NCBI RefSeq assembly: GCF_008247605.1
Contig: NZ_CP043420.1
Span: forward strand, 620,001-684,000
Source of the DNA: Kushneria phosphatilytica
GTDB lineage: Bacteria > Pseudomonadota > Gammaproteobacteria > Pseudomonadales > Halomonadaceae
Direction: 5' to 3'
Length of the DNA stretch: 64,000 nucleotides
A model generated the notes under the pieces. That model made no database searches. It saw only the letters and a program-made list of their open reading frames with translations, and was not told where the DNA came from. Positions 53,449-63,412 of this stretch are shown in pieces (the stretch's first letter is position 1; each line of letters begins with the position of its first letter). The position numbers were made by a program, and so were the translations under genes.

Positions 53449-54504
53449 TTGAGCGATCATGATTCCGGGCAGGGGCCGCTACATCGATTGCGTGATATGT
53501 CACCGGCCTGGTTCACGCTGGCGATGGCAACAGGGACGCTTTCCAACGCCTTCTGGCAACTGGATCTGAAACCACTGTCGGCACTGTTCTACTGGCTCAA
53601 CTGGGGCATCTATCCGCTGCTGGTCGCGCTGCTGATGATACGGGCGCTTCGCTTTCCGCAAGCGCTGAGCCGCGATCTGCTCGATCCGCGTCAGATATTT
53701 ACCTTTTTCACGCTGGTAGCGGCAAGCTGCGTGTTTGGCGTTCAGCTCAGCTATCGTGGCTGGCTCGAGTCGGCCACGACCCTGCTTGTTGTCGCGGGCG
53801 TGCTGTGGCTGGTACTGGGCTATGTCAGCTTTGGTGTACTGGCCTTTCGCAACGATGAGCAGCGCGCCGATGTGACCCATGGTGGCTGGTTGCTATGGAT
53901 CGTGGCGACCCAATCGGTCGTGATCCTGGCCACTCAACTGTTCCATCTCGACGGGGAGAGTTCTGCGCTGATGGCGCTGCTGCTGTTCGGGCTATGGGGA
54001 TTCGGGGTGATGTGGTATGCCATCTTCATCACCATCTTTTTCAACCGAATCAGCTTCGTTCCCCTGCACCAGCGTGACATCAATCCTGTCTACTGGGTCG
54101 TGATGGGGTCAGCGGCGATCAGTGTCGATGCGGGCGCCGAGTTGCTGTCGCTCCTGCCACGGACATCGGTCTGGCAAAGTGCCGGTGGGCTGCTTGAAGC
54201 AGCAGTTCTGATCCTGTGGATATGGAGCAGCTGGCTGATCCCTACTCTGCTGATGCTCGACGGCTGGAAGCATCTGATCAAGCGGGAGCCGTTAAACTTC
54301 AGGCCGACCGTATGGGCCAGCGTGTTTCCGGTGGCGATGTATGCGCTGGCGACAGCGCGGCTGGCATCAGCCGAGCATTTTCGCCTGCTCCATGACATGG
54401 CGCTGGTCGTAGGCGGGCTGGCCACACTGGCATGGCTGGTATCAGTGGCAGGGCTGATGATCTGGCTGAAGCGCCAGTGGTATCAGCGGCGGTCGAGCGC
54501 CTGA
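53449..54504 (+). CDS. SLAC1/TehA-type (TDT family) anion channel-like protein
   Basis: A 351-residue, ten-helix protein of the tellurite-resistance/dicarboxylate transporter family, which includes bacterial TehA and the plant guard-cell anion channel SLAC1. The early MSPAWFTLAMATGTLSNAF matches the family's first helix (FxxxMGTG-like), and FFNRISFVPLHQRDINPVYWVVMG is a conserved central segment. The start is TTG 53449 with AGGGAGG five bases upstream; ATG 53497 is an alternative. No tellurite gene tehB is adjacent. Confidence 0.82.
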   Translation: MSDHDSGQGPLHRLRDMSPAWFTLAMATGTLSNAFWQLDLKPLSALFYWLNWGIYPLLVALLMIRALRFPQALSRDLLDPRQIFTFFTLVAASCVFGVQLSYRGWLESATTLLVVAGVLWLVLGYVSFGVLAFRNDEQRADVTHGGWLLWIVATQSVVILATQLFHLDGESSALMALLLFGLWGFGVMWYAIFITIFFNRISFVPLHQRDINPVYWVVMGSAAISVDAGAELLSLLPRTSVWQSAGGLLEAAVLILWIWSSWLIPTLLMLDGWKHLIKREPLNFRPTVWASVFPVAMYALATARLASAEHFRLLHDMALVVGGLATLAWLVSVAGLMIWLKRQWYQRRSSA

Positions 54505-54544
54505 AGGTGATCGAAACAGCTACGCGAAAAAGCCGCAGACCGGG

Positions 54545-54566
54545 CGCCGGGGCAGTAACCCCGGCG
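54545..54566. terminator. Hairpin between convergent channel and rpmE2 genes
   Basis: An 8-bp GC stem (54545-54552 with 54559-54566), loop CAGTAA, in the 112-base gap between convergent genes. No T-run. Confidence 0.35.
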
Positions 54567-54616
54567 TCACGGCAGCGGCCGGTTCGACACCCTTCGCTCG
54601 ACCTGTAGAGCGGTCT

Positions 54617-54874
54617 TCAGCTCTGGCGGCGACCGAAGTTGCCGAAGCGCCGACGGAACTGGGCAGCACGACCTTCGCTGCTGATCTGGCGCTGCTGACC
54701 CGTATAGAACGGATGCGAGGCAGAAGAGATATCCAGTCGGACCAGCGGGAAGGTTTCGCCTTCACGCTCGATGGTCTCATCGGTTTCGATGGTCGAGGAG
54801 ATCAGAAAGTAGGTGTCCGCGTTGGTGTCGTGGAAGACCACCTTGCGGTAGTTGGGATGAATGCCTGATTTCAT
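54617..54874 (-). CDS. rpmE2: Ribosomal protein L31 type B (zinc-independent)
   Basis: An 85-residue L31 of the B type: it lacks the CxxC zinc pair of the standard L31 and has the [16 protein letters not shown] opening with [13 protein letters not shown] in the second half. In many bacteria this version replaces zinc-binding L31 when zinc is short and is repressed by Zur. I looked for a Zur box upstream and did not see a convincing one; only a loose direct repeat is present. Confidence 0.93.
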   Translation of the reverse strand: MKSGIHPNYRKVVFHDTNADTYFLISSTIETDETIEREGETFPLVRLDISSASHPFYTGQQRQISSEGRAAQFRRRFGNFGRRQS

Positions 54875-55157
54875 GGCGTTTGGCTCCGCGGGCGTTGCGA
54901 AAATGACAAACCGGGTATTTCAAGGGTGCGAAATGATGCGACAAACGGCCCGATTTTTCAATCTTCTCATCGAATTCGTGCCCTTTGCCGGCGGCATCAG
55001 GCAGAATCGTCGCGCAGCAGGGCATTTTTTCGTCCGGAATGGGGTCGAAGGCGTCACTTCCGGATAGCCCGTTGTCCGGTGAGCAACGGGGTGATCCCGA
55101 TTGAACTGGCTCGCATGGCGCGATGATGAATGCACAAGGCTCGGTGAGCAGACGTCA

Positions 55158-57506
55158 ATGAGAACAGCGATAGCGTGGACACGGTGGCTGGGGCTGATAC
55201 TGGTCATGTGGTGTCTGGTAATCCCGCTTCAGGCCGGCGCAGCCGGGATACCCGGTATGAGTAGCGGCTCGGAAAAGGAACAGGCCCCCTCGCCGAAGGA
55301 GCTGCAGGCTTCTCTGGAGCAGGTCATCGGCGTACTGGAAAGCGATCAGCAGCGTACGGCACTGCTCAAGCAACTCAAGCAGTTGCGTCAGGCCAGTCAG
55401 GAGGCGGCTGCTGAAAACGGTGGTAGCGAAGGGGGTGGTCTGCTGGGCGCGCTGGCTTCCAGCCTCGAGTCCGGTGAAGGGCAGAACAATGGCAAGGCCC
55501 TGCTCGCCATCTGGCGCGATCGTGCCGGTGCGGCGTGGCAGGATTTGCAGGAGGATTTCGGCAATACCCGGCAGTGGTGGCTGGGTGTGCGCGATTTCGG
55601 GCTGACTCTGCTGGCCTGGGCCGGTATGGCAACCCTGTTCTATTTCATGCTGCGTCGCGTGCTGTACCACTACGGGTTACGGCTGGAGCTGACTGATCAG
55701 CCCACGGCTCTGACCATGCTGCGCTACTGTCTGCGGCGGGTGGTCCCCTGGGCCGTGGCATTCGGGCTGACGTTGACCGCTACTTCCTGGCTGGAGAGCT
55801 CGTCCGGCATCGTGCTGGCACTGACCCTGGGATACGCCACGGTCTGTGGGATGATCTTCGCCTCGGTGTGCGAGGTAGTGTTTGCCCTGTTCACCTGGGG
55901 GCACCGGCGCGTGGCCCTGCGTATCCTGCGGCGTCAGGCAGGCTGGCCGCTGTTTGCCATCGGCGCGCTTGCGGCACTGGGCGATGCCACCAATTCTGCG
56001 ATCATTACACGTACCCTGGGTGATGATCTGGCCGGTTTCCTTTCCGAATTCATCGGCTTGTGTGCGATCCTGGTGTCCGGGGCCTTCATCATCCGGTTCA
56101 AGCGCCCGGTACGGCACCTGATTCGCAACCGTCCCTACCATCAGCGTCGCGACCGTCGGTTGGTCAGCGAGCTGTTGCTGGTGCTGGGCAATATCTGGCA
56201 TATCCCGGCGCTGCTCGTAGTAGGAGCTTCGCTGATCGCCGTAGCCAGTTACAGCGGTGATGTCCGCAGCGACTTTGGTCGAGCGGTGCTGACTGCCGGC
56301 TTGCTGGTGGTCATGCTGATCATTGGTGGGCTGCTCTATCGCAGCTCGCAGCGGGCTCCGGAACGGCGGCGCACCCGTTATGGCAAGCGGCTGGTGCGTT
56401 TCGGTTACGCCCTGGCCCACCTGGGCAGCTGGATCGTGTTTGCCGAACTGGCGGCACGCATCTGGGGTGGCTCGCTGCTCAACGCCAGCAATGGTCAGCT
56501 GGGCGAGCGCATCATGTTATCGCTGATCAGTGTCGGGGTGACCCTGCTGGTGGCCTGGCTGGTCTGGATCATTGCCGATACTGCCATTCATCGCGCCATG
56601 ACCTCGACCTCGCGCTCACAGCGTGGACGGGCTCGTCGGGCGCGGGCGGAAACCATTACGCCTCTGCTGCGCAACATTGTCTTTGTCACCATCGTGGTGA
56701 TTACTGCCATCGTGGTATTGGCCAATCTGGGTGTGAACGTCACGCCGCTGCTGGCCGGTGCTGGTGTCATCGGTCTGGCGGTCGGCTTCGGAGCGCAGAC
56801 GCTGGTTCAGGACCTGATTACCGGCATTTTCATTCTGGTGGAGGATACCCTGGCGATCGATGATTTCGTCGATGTGGGGGGCAATGTCGGCACGGTGGAG
56901 AAGCTCAGTCTGCGGACTGTTCGACTGCGTGATCTCGACGGTATTCTCCATGCGGTGCCCTTCAGCCAGATCAAGGCGGTACAGAACTATTCCCGTGAAT
57001 TCGGATATGCGCTGTTTCGTATCCGGGTACCGCATGCCATGCCGATCGACGATGCCATCGCCATGATTCAGGCAGTGGCCGATGAGTTGCGCGAGGATGC
57101 GCTGTTTCGATTCAAGATCTGGTCGCCGCTGGAATTGCAGGGTATCGAGAGTTTCGATCAGGGGGCAGCGATTGTTCGCGCCCGTTTTCGTACTGCACCG
57201 GTCATGCAGTGGGATGTGGCGCGAGAGTTCAATCTGCGCCTCAAGCGGCGCATGGATGCGGCAGGGGTCGATCTGGCGATGCCACGCATGAGCGTGACCC
57301 TGGAAAATGCCGAAGCGCTGCGGGCAGCAGGGCAGAGCGAGTCGGCCAGGCAGCCGGCGAGCCGCCCACGATATCGCTTGCGTGCCGGCTCAGCGCTGAG
57401 CGCCGAAACGCTTGAACGGCTCGGGGTAGAGGAGCGCCATGGTCGTGCCACGGATGCACCCGGTGACAGTGGCGCCGGCGATGGCGCGACGACACCACAT
57501 CCTTAA
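55158..57506 (+). CDS. Large MscS-family mechanosensitive channel (YbiO-like)
   Basis: A 782-residue channel. The N-terminal signal-like segment is MRTAIAWTRWLG onward, then a ~100-residue periplasmic coiled region (KELQASLEQVIGVLESDQQRTALLKQ) and about nine to ten further hydrophobic helices. The conserved pore and C-domain are last: NVTPLLAGAGVIGLAVGFG, DDFVDVGG and LRTVRLRDLDGILHAVPFSQI, as in E. coli YbiO (741 aa). It opens on membrane tension to release solutes after hypo-osmotic shock. ATG 55158 is preferred to 55101 because the signal starts there. The stop overlaps that of the convergent LacI gene. Confidence 0.9.
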   Translation: MRTAIAWTRWLGLILVMWCLVIPLQAGAAGIPGMSSGSEKEQAPSPKELQASLEQVIGVLESDQQRTALLKQLKQLRQASQEAAAENGGSEGGGLLGALASSLESGEGQNNGKALLAIWRDRAGAAWQDLQEDFGNTRQWWLGVRDFGLTLLAWAGMATLFYFMLRRVLYHYGLRLELTDQPTALTMLRYCLRRVVPWAVAFGLTLTATSWLESSSGIVLALTLGYATVCGMIFASVCEVVFALFTWGHRRVALRILRRQAGWPLFAIGALAALGDATNSAIITRTLGDDLAGFLSEFIGLCAILVSGAFIIRFKRPVRHLIRNRPYHQRRDRRLVSELLLVLGNIWHIPALLVVGASLIAVASYSGDVRSDFGRAVLTAGLLVVMLIIGGLLYRSSQRAPERRRTRYGKRLVRFGYALAHLGSWIVFAELAARIWGGSLLNASNGQLGERIMLSLISVGVTLLVAWLVWIIADTAIHRAMTSTSRSQRGRARRARAETITPLLRNIVFVTIVVITAIVVLANLGVNVTPLLAGAGVIGLAVGFGAQTLVQDLITGIFILVEDTLAIDDFVDVGGNVGTVEKLSLRTVRLRDLDGILHAVPFSQIKAVQNYSREFGYALFRIRVPHAMPIDDAIAMIQAVADELREDALFRFKIWSPLELQGIESFDQGAAIVRARFRTAPVMQWDVAREFNLRLKRRMDAAGVDLAMPRMSVTLENAEALRAAGQSESARQPASRPRYRLRAGSALSAETLERLGVEERHGRATDAPGDSGAGDGATTPHP

Positions 57507-58516
57507 GGCAGCTTATCCGTTGATGGAAGGCTCAGTGCGCTGCGTACGACCACTCGCGAGCCGCCCGCCTGGGGCGTTTCAAGTGCCTGGCGGGCGAGGG
57601 CGACGGTACGATAGGCAATCTCGTCGATGTCATGACGCAGACAGGGTATCGGCAGGCCGAAGATATCGGCGTGCTGCACCTCATCGATGCTGAACAGCAG
57701 GATATCCCGCAGTGGTTGCAGGCCGGCTTCGACACAGGCCTTGATGATGCCCAGTGTGATCTGATTGTTGAGCCCGATGACGCCTCCCGGTGGCGGCCCC
57801 TCCTGCAGCCGTTCCCGCATACGCTGGTAGGCGAGTGCCATGTTGAAGTCGGCGTAACGCACTTCCAGCGGTATCTCGCCCAGTGCTTCACGGATGCCGG
57901 ACGTTCGTCCGATGGAGACTCGCGAGCCGGGTAGTCCTGAAATGGCCAGTACGCTGCTCGGCTGCTGGCTTGCCATCCACGCCCCCGCCTTGTAACCGCA
58001 GTCGAGATTGTCGATGTAGACCCCGGCGTAGGGCGCCGTATCGATCTCGCGGTCGACCAGGATCAATGGAATGTCCGCATCTGCAAGTGCCTGCCGCCAC
58101 TTCGGCTGGTAATTGGAGTTGGACGAGATGACCGAAACGATCACCGCCGAAACCTCCATCTGTATCAGGCGCTCGATGGCCGTCATTTCCTGCTGTTCGG
58201 ACTCATAGGAGTCGAACATGACGACTTCGAAGTTGTGCTGCTGGCCAATCAGAGTGATGGCACGCGTCAGCCCGCTGAAGAAGGGGTTGCTCATGTTGGG
58301 GTTGACGACCCCGAGCGTGGCTTGCCGCGACTGTCCCGAGCCTCTTTTCTGAGAACGCTGCGGGCGATAGCCCAGTTTGTCCGCTGTTGTCAGCACATGT
58401 TCGAGCGTATCGGGATGGACACGCTCGGGTGCCGAGAAAGCGCGTGAGACGGTAATGCGGCTGACGCCGGCAGCGCTGGCGACATCCTCGAGCCGGGCGC
58501 GGGAACGGGTAGACAT
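57503..58516 (-). CDS. LacI-family transcriptional regulator
   Basis: A 337-residue repressor. Its N-terminal LEDVASAAGVSRITVSRAFSAP is the LacI helix-turn-helix, and the periplasmic-binding-like core (TLGVVNPNMSNPFFSGLTRAI, LVDREIDTAPYAGVYIDN, AISGLPGS) binds the inducer. It sits divergent from the sugar-alcohol ABC operon, so it is the likely repressor of that operon. The start at 58516 is chosen over 58531 because both upstream residues look non-native. No operator was fixed with certainty. Confidence 0.9.
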   Translation of the reverse strand: MSTRSRARLEDVASAAGVSRITVSRAFSAPERVHPDTLEHVLTTADKLGYRPQRSQKRGSGQSRQATLGVVNPNMSNPFFSGLTRAITLIGQQHNFEVVMFDSYESEQQEMTAIERLIQMEVSAVIVSVISSNSNYQPKWRQALADADIPLILVDREIDTAPYAGVYIDNLDCGYKAGAWMASQQPSSVLAISGLPGSRVSIGRTSGIREALGEIPLEVRYADFNMALAYQRMRERLQEGPPPGGVIGLNNQITLGIIKACVEAGLQPLRDILLFSIDEVQHADIFGLPIPCLRHDIDEIAYRTVALARQALETPQAGGSRVVVRSALSLPSTDKLP

Positions 58517-58940
58517 GGTGATCGAAGCCACCTCTGATGCGAAAACCGGGACGATACGCCATCGCCACTGGCTATCGATGATGCAGGTACATCGATCGTT
58601 TCATTGGCGTATCACTGAAGTAACAGCGTAATTGACGCGCCTGTCTCAGGGCAGCGCTCCAATGTGCTCCTTTGGTCGCCTGGACTTAAGTTGAGAGGCA
58701 TGTAGTTCCACTTTCCATAGTGTGTAACCCACTGAGGTTACGAGGATTTGGAAGTCCATATGGTCTCGACTTGTTTTCCATGAGCGAACCATGAACGGGG
58801 ATGATACGAAATGATAAAAGCATCCATCGTTTGCAGGGCGCACCATTTCTCGGGCACGGATCGGGGACTGCTCCAGGGCGGCGCCCGGTGAAAAGAATAT
58901 CAGGGGCGCTCGGGCGCCGGATAATCAGGAGAAGCGGATC
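58517..58940. promoter_or_regulatory. Divergent control region of the sugar-alcohol operon
   Basis: 424 bases without coding potential between lacI-type and binding-protein genes. It holds a perfect 6-6-6 inverted repeat GTAACC-CACTGA-GGTTAC (58724-58741), ATCGATCG near 58584 and a GGAG before the operon start. The repeat could be an operator for the neighbouring LacI protein or another factor. Confidence 0.45.
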
Positions 58941-60257
58941 ATGAGATGGGGAGCTGTCATCGTCGGGGCAGGCATCGCGGGGCTGGGCGTAGCCACTACA
59001 GCCAGCGCGGCGACCACCATTACCGTAGCCACCGTCAACAATCCCGATATGGTGACCATGCAGAAAATGACGGATGAGTTCACCAGGGCTCATCCGGATG
59101 TCAAGGTCAACTACGTCACCCTGCCGGAGAACGAGCTACGGCAAAAGATTACCACCGATATTGCCAGCGGTGGCGGTCAGTATGACGTGATTACGGTCAG
59201 CAACTACGAGACACCGATCTGGGCCAAAAACGGCTGGCTCAAGCCGATGGACAACCTGCCTGACGATTACCAGGTCGATGATCTGCTGCCGACGGTGCGG
59301 CAGGGGCTCTCGTATGACGGCACGCTCTATGCGCTGCCGTTCTATGCCGAATCCTCGATGACCTACTACCGCAAGGATCTGTTCAAAAAGGCCGGCATCG
59401 AAATGCCTGACCGGCCGACCTGGGACCAGATGAAGGCGTTTGCCCAGAAGCTCCATGATCCCTCCAACGGTGTTTATGGCATCTGTCTGCGTGGTCTGCC
59501 GGGCTGGGGTCAGAACATGGCCTTCTTCGACACCATGGTGAACAGCTATGGCGGACGCTGGTTCGATATGGAGTGGAAGCCGCAGCTGACCTCCGAGGCA
59601 TGGCACAAGGCGGCCAGCGATTACAAGATGCTGATGAACAAGTACGGCCCGCCCGGGGTGACCTCCAACGGGTTCACCGAATCCGAGACGCTGTTCGCCA
59701 ATGGCCAGTGTGGCATGTGGGTGGATTCCACGGTGGCTGCCGGTTATGTCTCCGATCCTGACAACTCGAAGGTGGCTGACAGCGTCGGATTTGCCCAGGC
59801 GCCTTATCAGACCACCAAAAATGGTGCCAACTGGCTCTATTCATGGGCACTGGCCGTGCCGAAGTCAGCGCCGCACAGCGAAGCAGCACAGGCCTTCGTC
59901 GACTGGGCAACCTCGAAGCAGTATATCCAGAGCGTTGCCGAGAAGAAGGATTGGCTGGCAGTGCCGCCAGGAACGCGTCAGTCCACCTATGACAGTGAGG
60001 GCTATAAGCAGGCTGCCCCCTTCTCTTCGCTGGTGCTGACTGCGATCAAGAGTGCGGATCCCGAGCATCCCACGGCGGAGCCGGTGCCCTATACCGGTAT
60101 CCAGTTCATCAGCATCCCGCAGTTCCAGGCGATTGGCACCCGGGTAGGTCAGATCATGGCCGGTATCCTGGCGGGCCAGACCAGTGTTGACCAGGGGCTG
60201 AACCAGGCGCAGCAGTTTACTGCGCGGCTGATGAAGCAGTCCGGCTACGACAAGTAA
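58941..60257 (+). CDS. mtlE: Sugar-alcohol ABC transporter substrate-binding protein (MtlE/SmoE-like)
   Basis: A 438-residue periplasmic binding protein with an N-terminal signal (MRWGAVIVGAGIAG...ASA). Residues such as TITVATVNNPDM, DVITVSNYETPIW and GTLYALPFYAESSMTYYRKDLF are typical of the family-1 sugar/polyol receptors of mannitol and sorbitol systems. It binds the polyol and delivers it to the MtlF/MtlG channel. AGGAG lies ahead of the ATG. The order binding protein, two permeases, ATPase, mannitol dehydrogenase matches mtlEFGKD of Pseudomonas. Confidence 0.88.
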   Translation: MRWGAVIVGAGIAGLGVATTASAATTITVATVNNPDMVTMQKMTDEFTRAHPDVKVNYVTLPENELRQKITTDIASGGGQYDVITVSNYETPIWAKNGWLKPMDNLPDDYQVDDLLPTVRQGLSYDGTLYALPFYAESSMTYYRKDLFKKAGIEMPDRPTWDQMKAFAQKLHDPSNGVYGICLRGLPGWGQNMAFFDTMVNSYGGRWFDMEWKPQLTSEAWHKAASDYKMLMNKYGPPGVTSNGFTESETLFANGQCGMWVDSTVAAGYVSDPDNSKVADSVGFAQAPYQTTKNGANWLYSWALAVPKSAPHSEAAQAFVDWATSKQYIQSVAEKKDWLAVPPGTRQSTYDSEGYKQAAPFSSLVLTAIKSADPEHPTAEPVPYTGIQFISIPQFQAIGTRVGQIMAGILAGQTSVDQGLNQAQQFTARLMKQSGYDK

Positions 60258-60356
60258 GCAGCAGGCGTGCGTGGCGCGCGGGAGAGCCCGCGCGCCGGTG
60301 AGAGATGACCGGATGTGGCCATGGGCCCATCCGGATTTGTGCAAAGAGGCCTCGTC

Positions 60357-61298
60357 ATGACGAGCGAAGTGACGGCAAAGGGCACCGGAACGGCTGGGAG
60401 CGCGTCAGGACAGGGCGCGAGTCGCCGGCACCGGGCACCGGTCAAGCGGTTGATGGCGCCGGCAGTGATCTTCCTGCTGGTGTGGATGATCGTGCCACTG
60501 GGCATGACCATCTACTACTCGTTCCAGAACTACAATCTGATGATGCCGATGATGCGAGGCTTCGCCGGCATCGGCAATTACGCCATCCTGCTGACCGACG
60601 CCACCTTCTGGGATGCGCTGGGCAATACCCTGGTACTGGTGGTGGCCTGTCTGGCCGTGACGGTAGGGCTGGGTCTGCTGCTGGCGCTACTGTTCAATGC
60701 GACTTTCATCGGTCGTGGTGTGGCGCGCACACTGGCGATTTCACCATTCTTCGTGATGCCCGTGGTAACCGGGCTGATCTGGAAGAATATGCTGTTTCAT
60801 CCGGTTTACGGGCTGATCTCCTGGGCGATGCGCTCGCTGGGGTTCGAGCCGGTCGATTGGCTGGCGCACCACCCCATGCTGTCGATCATCATCATGATCT
60901 CGTGGGAATGGACACCCTTTGCACTGTTGATCCTGTTAACCGGTCTGCAGTCGCTGCCGGAGGATCAGATCGAGGCGGTACGCCTTGATGGCGCCAACAA
61001 GTGGCAGGAGTTTCGCCACATCGTGATTCCGCACCTCGGCCAGGTGCTGTATGTCGTGGTCATGCTGGAGAGCATCTTCTTTCTGACCTCGTTTGCCGAG
61101 ATTTATGCCACGACCAGCGGTGGCCCCGGCACAGCGACCACCAACCTGCCGTACTACATCTATCTCAACGCCTTCTTCCAGTACGACATCGGATTGTCGT
61201 CGGCGGCAGCCATCGGCGCAGTGATTCTGGCCAACATCTTCGCCATCTTCCTGATCCGTTTCGTGGCCGGCAATCTCAATGCGGGGAGTGCACGATGA
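60357..61298 (+). CDS. mtlF: Sugar-alcohol ABC transporter permease (MtlF/SmoF-like)
   Basis: A 313-residue inner-membrane permease with six helices. The cytoplasmic EAA loop is EAVRLDGANKWQEFRHIVIPHL, and a ~30-residue polar N-terminus precedes the first helix (VKRLMAPAVIFLLVWMIVP). Start ATG 60357 has AGAGG eight bases upstream; the frame opens 42 bases earlier. The stop overlaps the next permease by ATGA. Confidence 0.9.
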   Translation: MTSEVTAKGTGTAGSASGQGASRRHRAPVKRLMAPAVIFLLVWMIVPLGMTIYYSFQNYNLMMPMMRGFAGIGNYAILLTDATFWDALGNTLVLVVACLAVTVGLGLLLALLFNATFIGRGVARTLAISPFFVMPVVTGLIWKNMLFHPVYGLISWAMRSLGFEPVDWLAHHPMLSIIIMISWEWTPFALLILLTGLQSLPEDQIEAVRLDGANKWQEFRHIVIPHLGQVLYVVVMLESIFFLTSFAEIYATTSGGPGTATTNLPYYIYLNAFFQYDIGLSSAAAIGAVILANIFAIFLIRFVAGNLNAGSAR

Positions 61299-62116
61299 AC
61301 GCACAACGCTCCAACATCGGTCTGACGGTGGTCGGCTGGGTCGTCGCGCTGATCATGTTCTTCCCCATCCTGTGGATGGTGCTGACGGCATTCAAAACCG
61401 AGCAGACGGCCTTTACCACGACGCCGGAATTCTTTTTCTCGCCGACGCTGGAAAGTTTCCGTACGGCACTTGCCCAGGGGGCAGGTTATTGGCACTACGC
61501 CTTCAACTCGTTCTTTACAGCGGCCGTGTCGACCCTGCTGGGACTGGTACTGGCTGTGCCAGCAGCCTTTGCGATGGCGTTCTACCCCTCGAAGCGGACC
61601 GATTTTACTCTGGTGTGGATGGTCTCGACCAAGTTCATCCCGGCGGTGGGTGTGCTGATTCCGATCTTTCTGATCTACAAGAGCCTGGGGCTGATCGATA
61701 ACGACTGGGGTCTGATCATGCTGTTCACGGCGATGAACCTGCCGATCATGGTGTGGATGGTGTACTCCTACTTCCGTGATGTGCCGAAGGACATCGTCGA
61801 GGCCGCCGACATCGATGGTGCCAGTACCATGCAGACCATGTTTCGGGTGATTCTGCCACTGGCCCTGCCAGGGTTGGCATCCACCGGGCTACTGGCGCTG
61901 ATTCTGGCATGGAACGAGTCGTTCTGGAGTCTGACCATGACCGATCACGATGCAGCGACGCTGGCGGTCTTCATCGCCTCGTTCAAGAGTGCCGAGGGGT
62001 TGTTCTGGGCCAAGATGTCGGCTGCATCGGTGCTGACCGTAACGCCGATTGTCGTGCTGGGATGGTTTGCCCAGCGTCAGATGGTGCGAGGCCTGACCTT
62101 CGGCGCCGTCAAATAG
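61295..62116 (+). CDS. mtlG: Sugar-alcohol ABC transporter permease (MtlG/SmoG-like)
   Basis: A 273-residue second permease with six helices and the EAA loop EAADIDGASTMQTMFRVILPLALPG. It starts inside the last codons of the previous gene (ATGA overlap, ATG 61295), so the frame runs through from upstream and the short form is the real gene. It pairs with MtlF to form the channel powered by the ATPase at 62178. Confidence 0.92.
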   Translation: MNAQRSNIGLTVVGWVVALIMFFPILWMVLTAFKTEQTAFTTTPEFFFSPTLESFRTALAQGAGYWHYAFNSFFTAAVSTLLGLVLAVPAAFAMAFYPSKRTDFTLVWMVSTKFIPAVGVLIPIFLIYKSLGLIDNDWGLIMLFTAMNLPIMVWMVYSYFRDVPKDIVEAADIDGASTMQTMFRVILPLALPGLASTGLLALILAWNESFWSLTMTDHDAATLAVFIASFKSAEGLFWAKMSAASVLTVTPIVVLGWFAQRQMVRGLTFGAVK

Positions 62117-62177
62117 GTATTCACATGCCTTCGGTCGGCGACCGAAGGGGTTCGCTGCAGGACAGGAGAACATTCCC

Positions 62178-63335
<1,158 letters not shown>

Positions 63336-63412
63336 TATCGGGCCATGCACAGGCTGTCGGTTCAGATGATACGCAAAGGGCCGGTTCATTCAATCTTTCG
63401 GGAGCAGGACGC

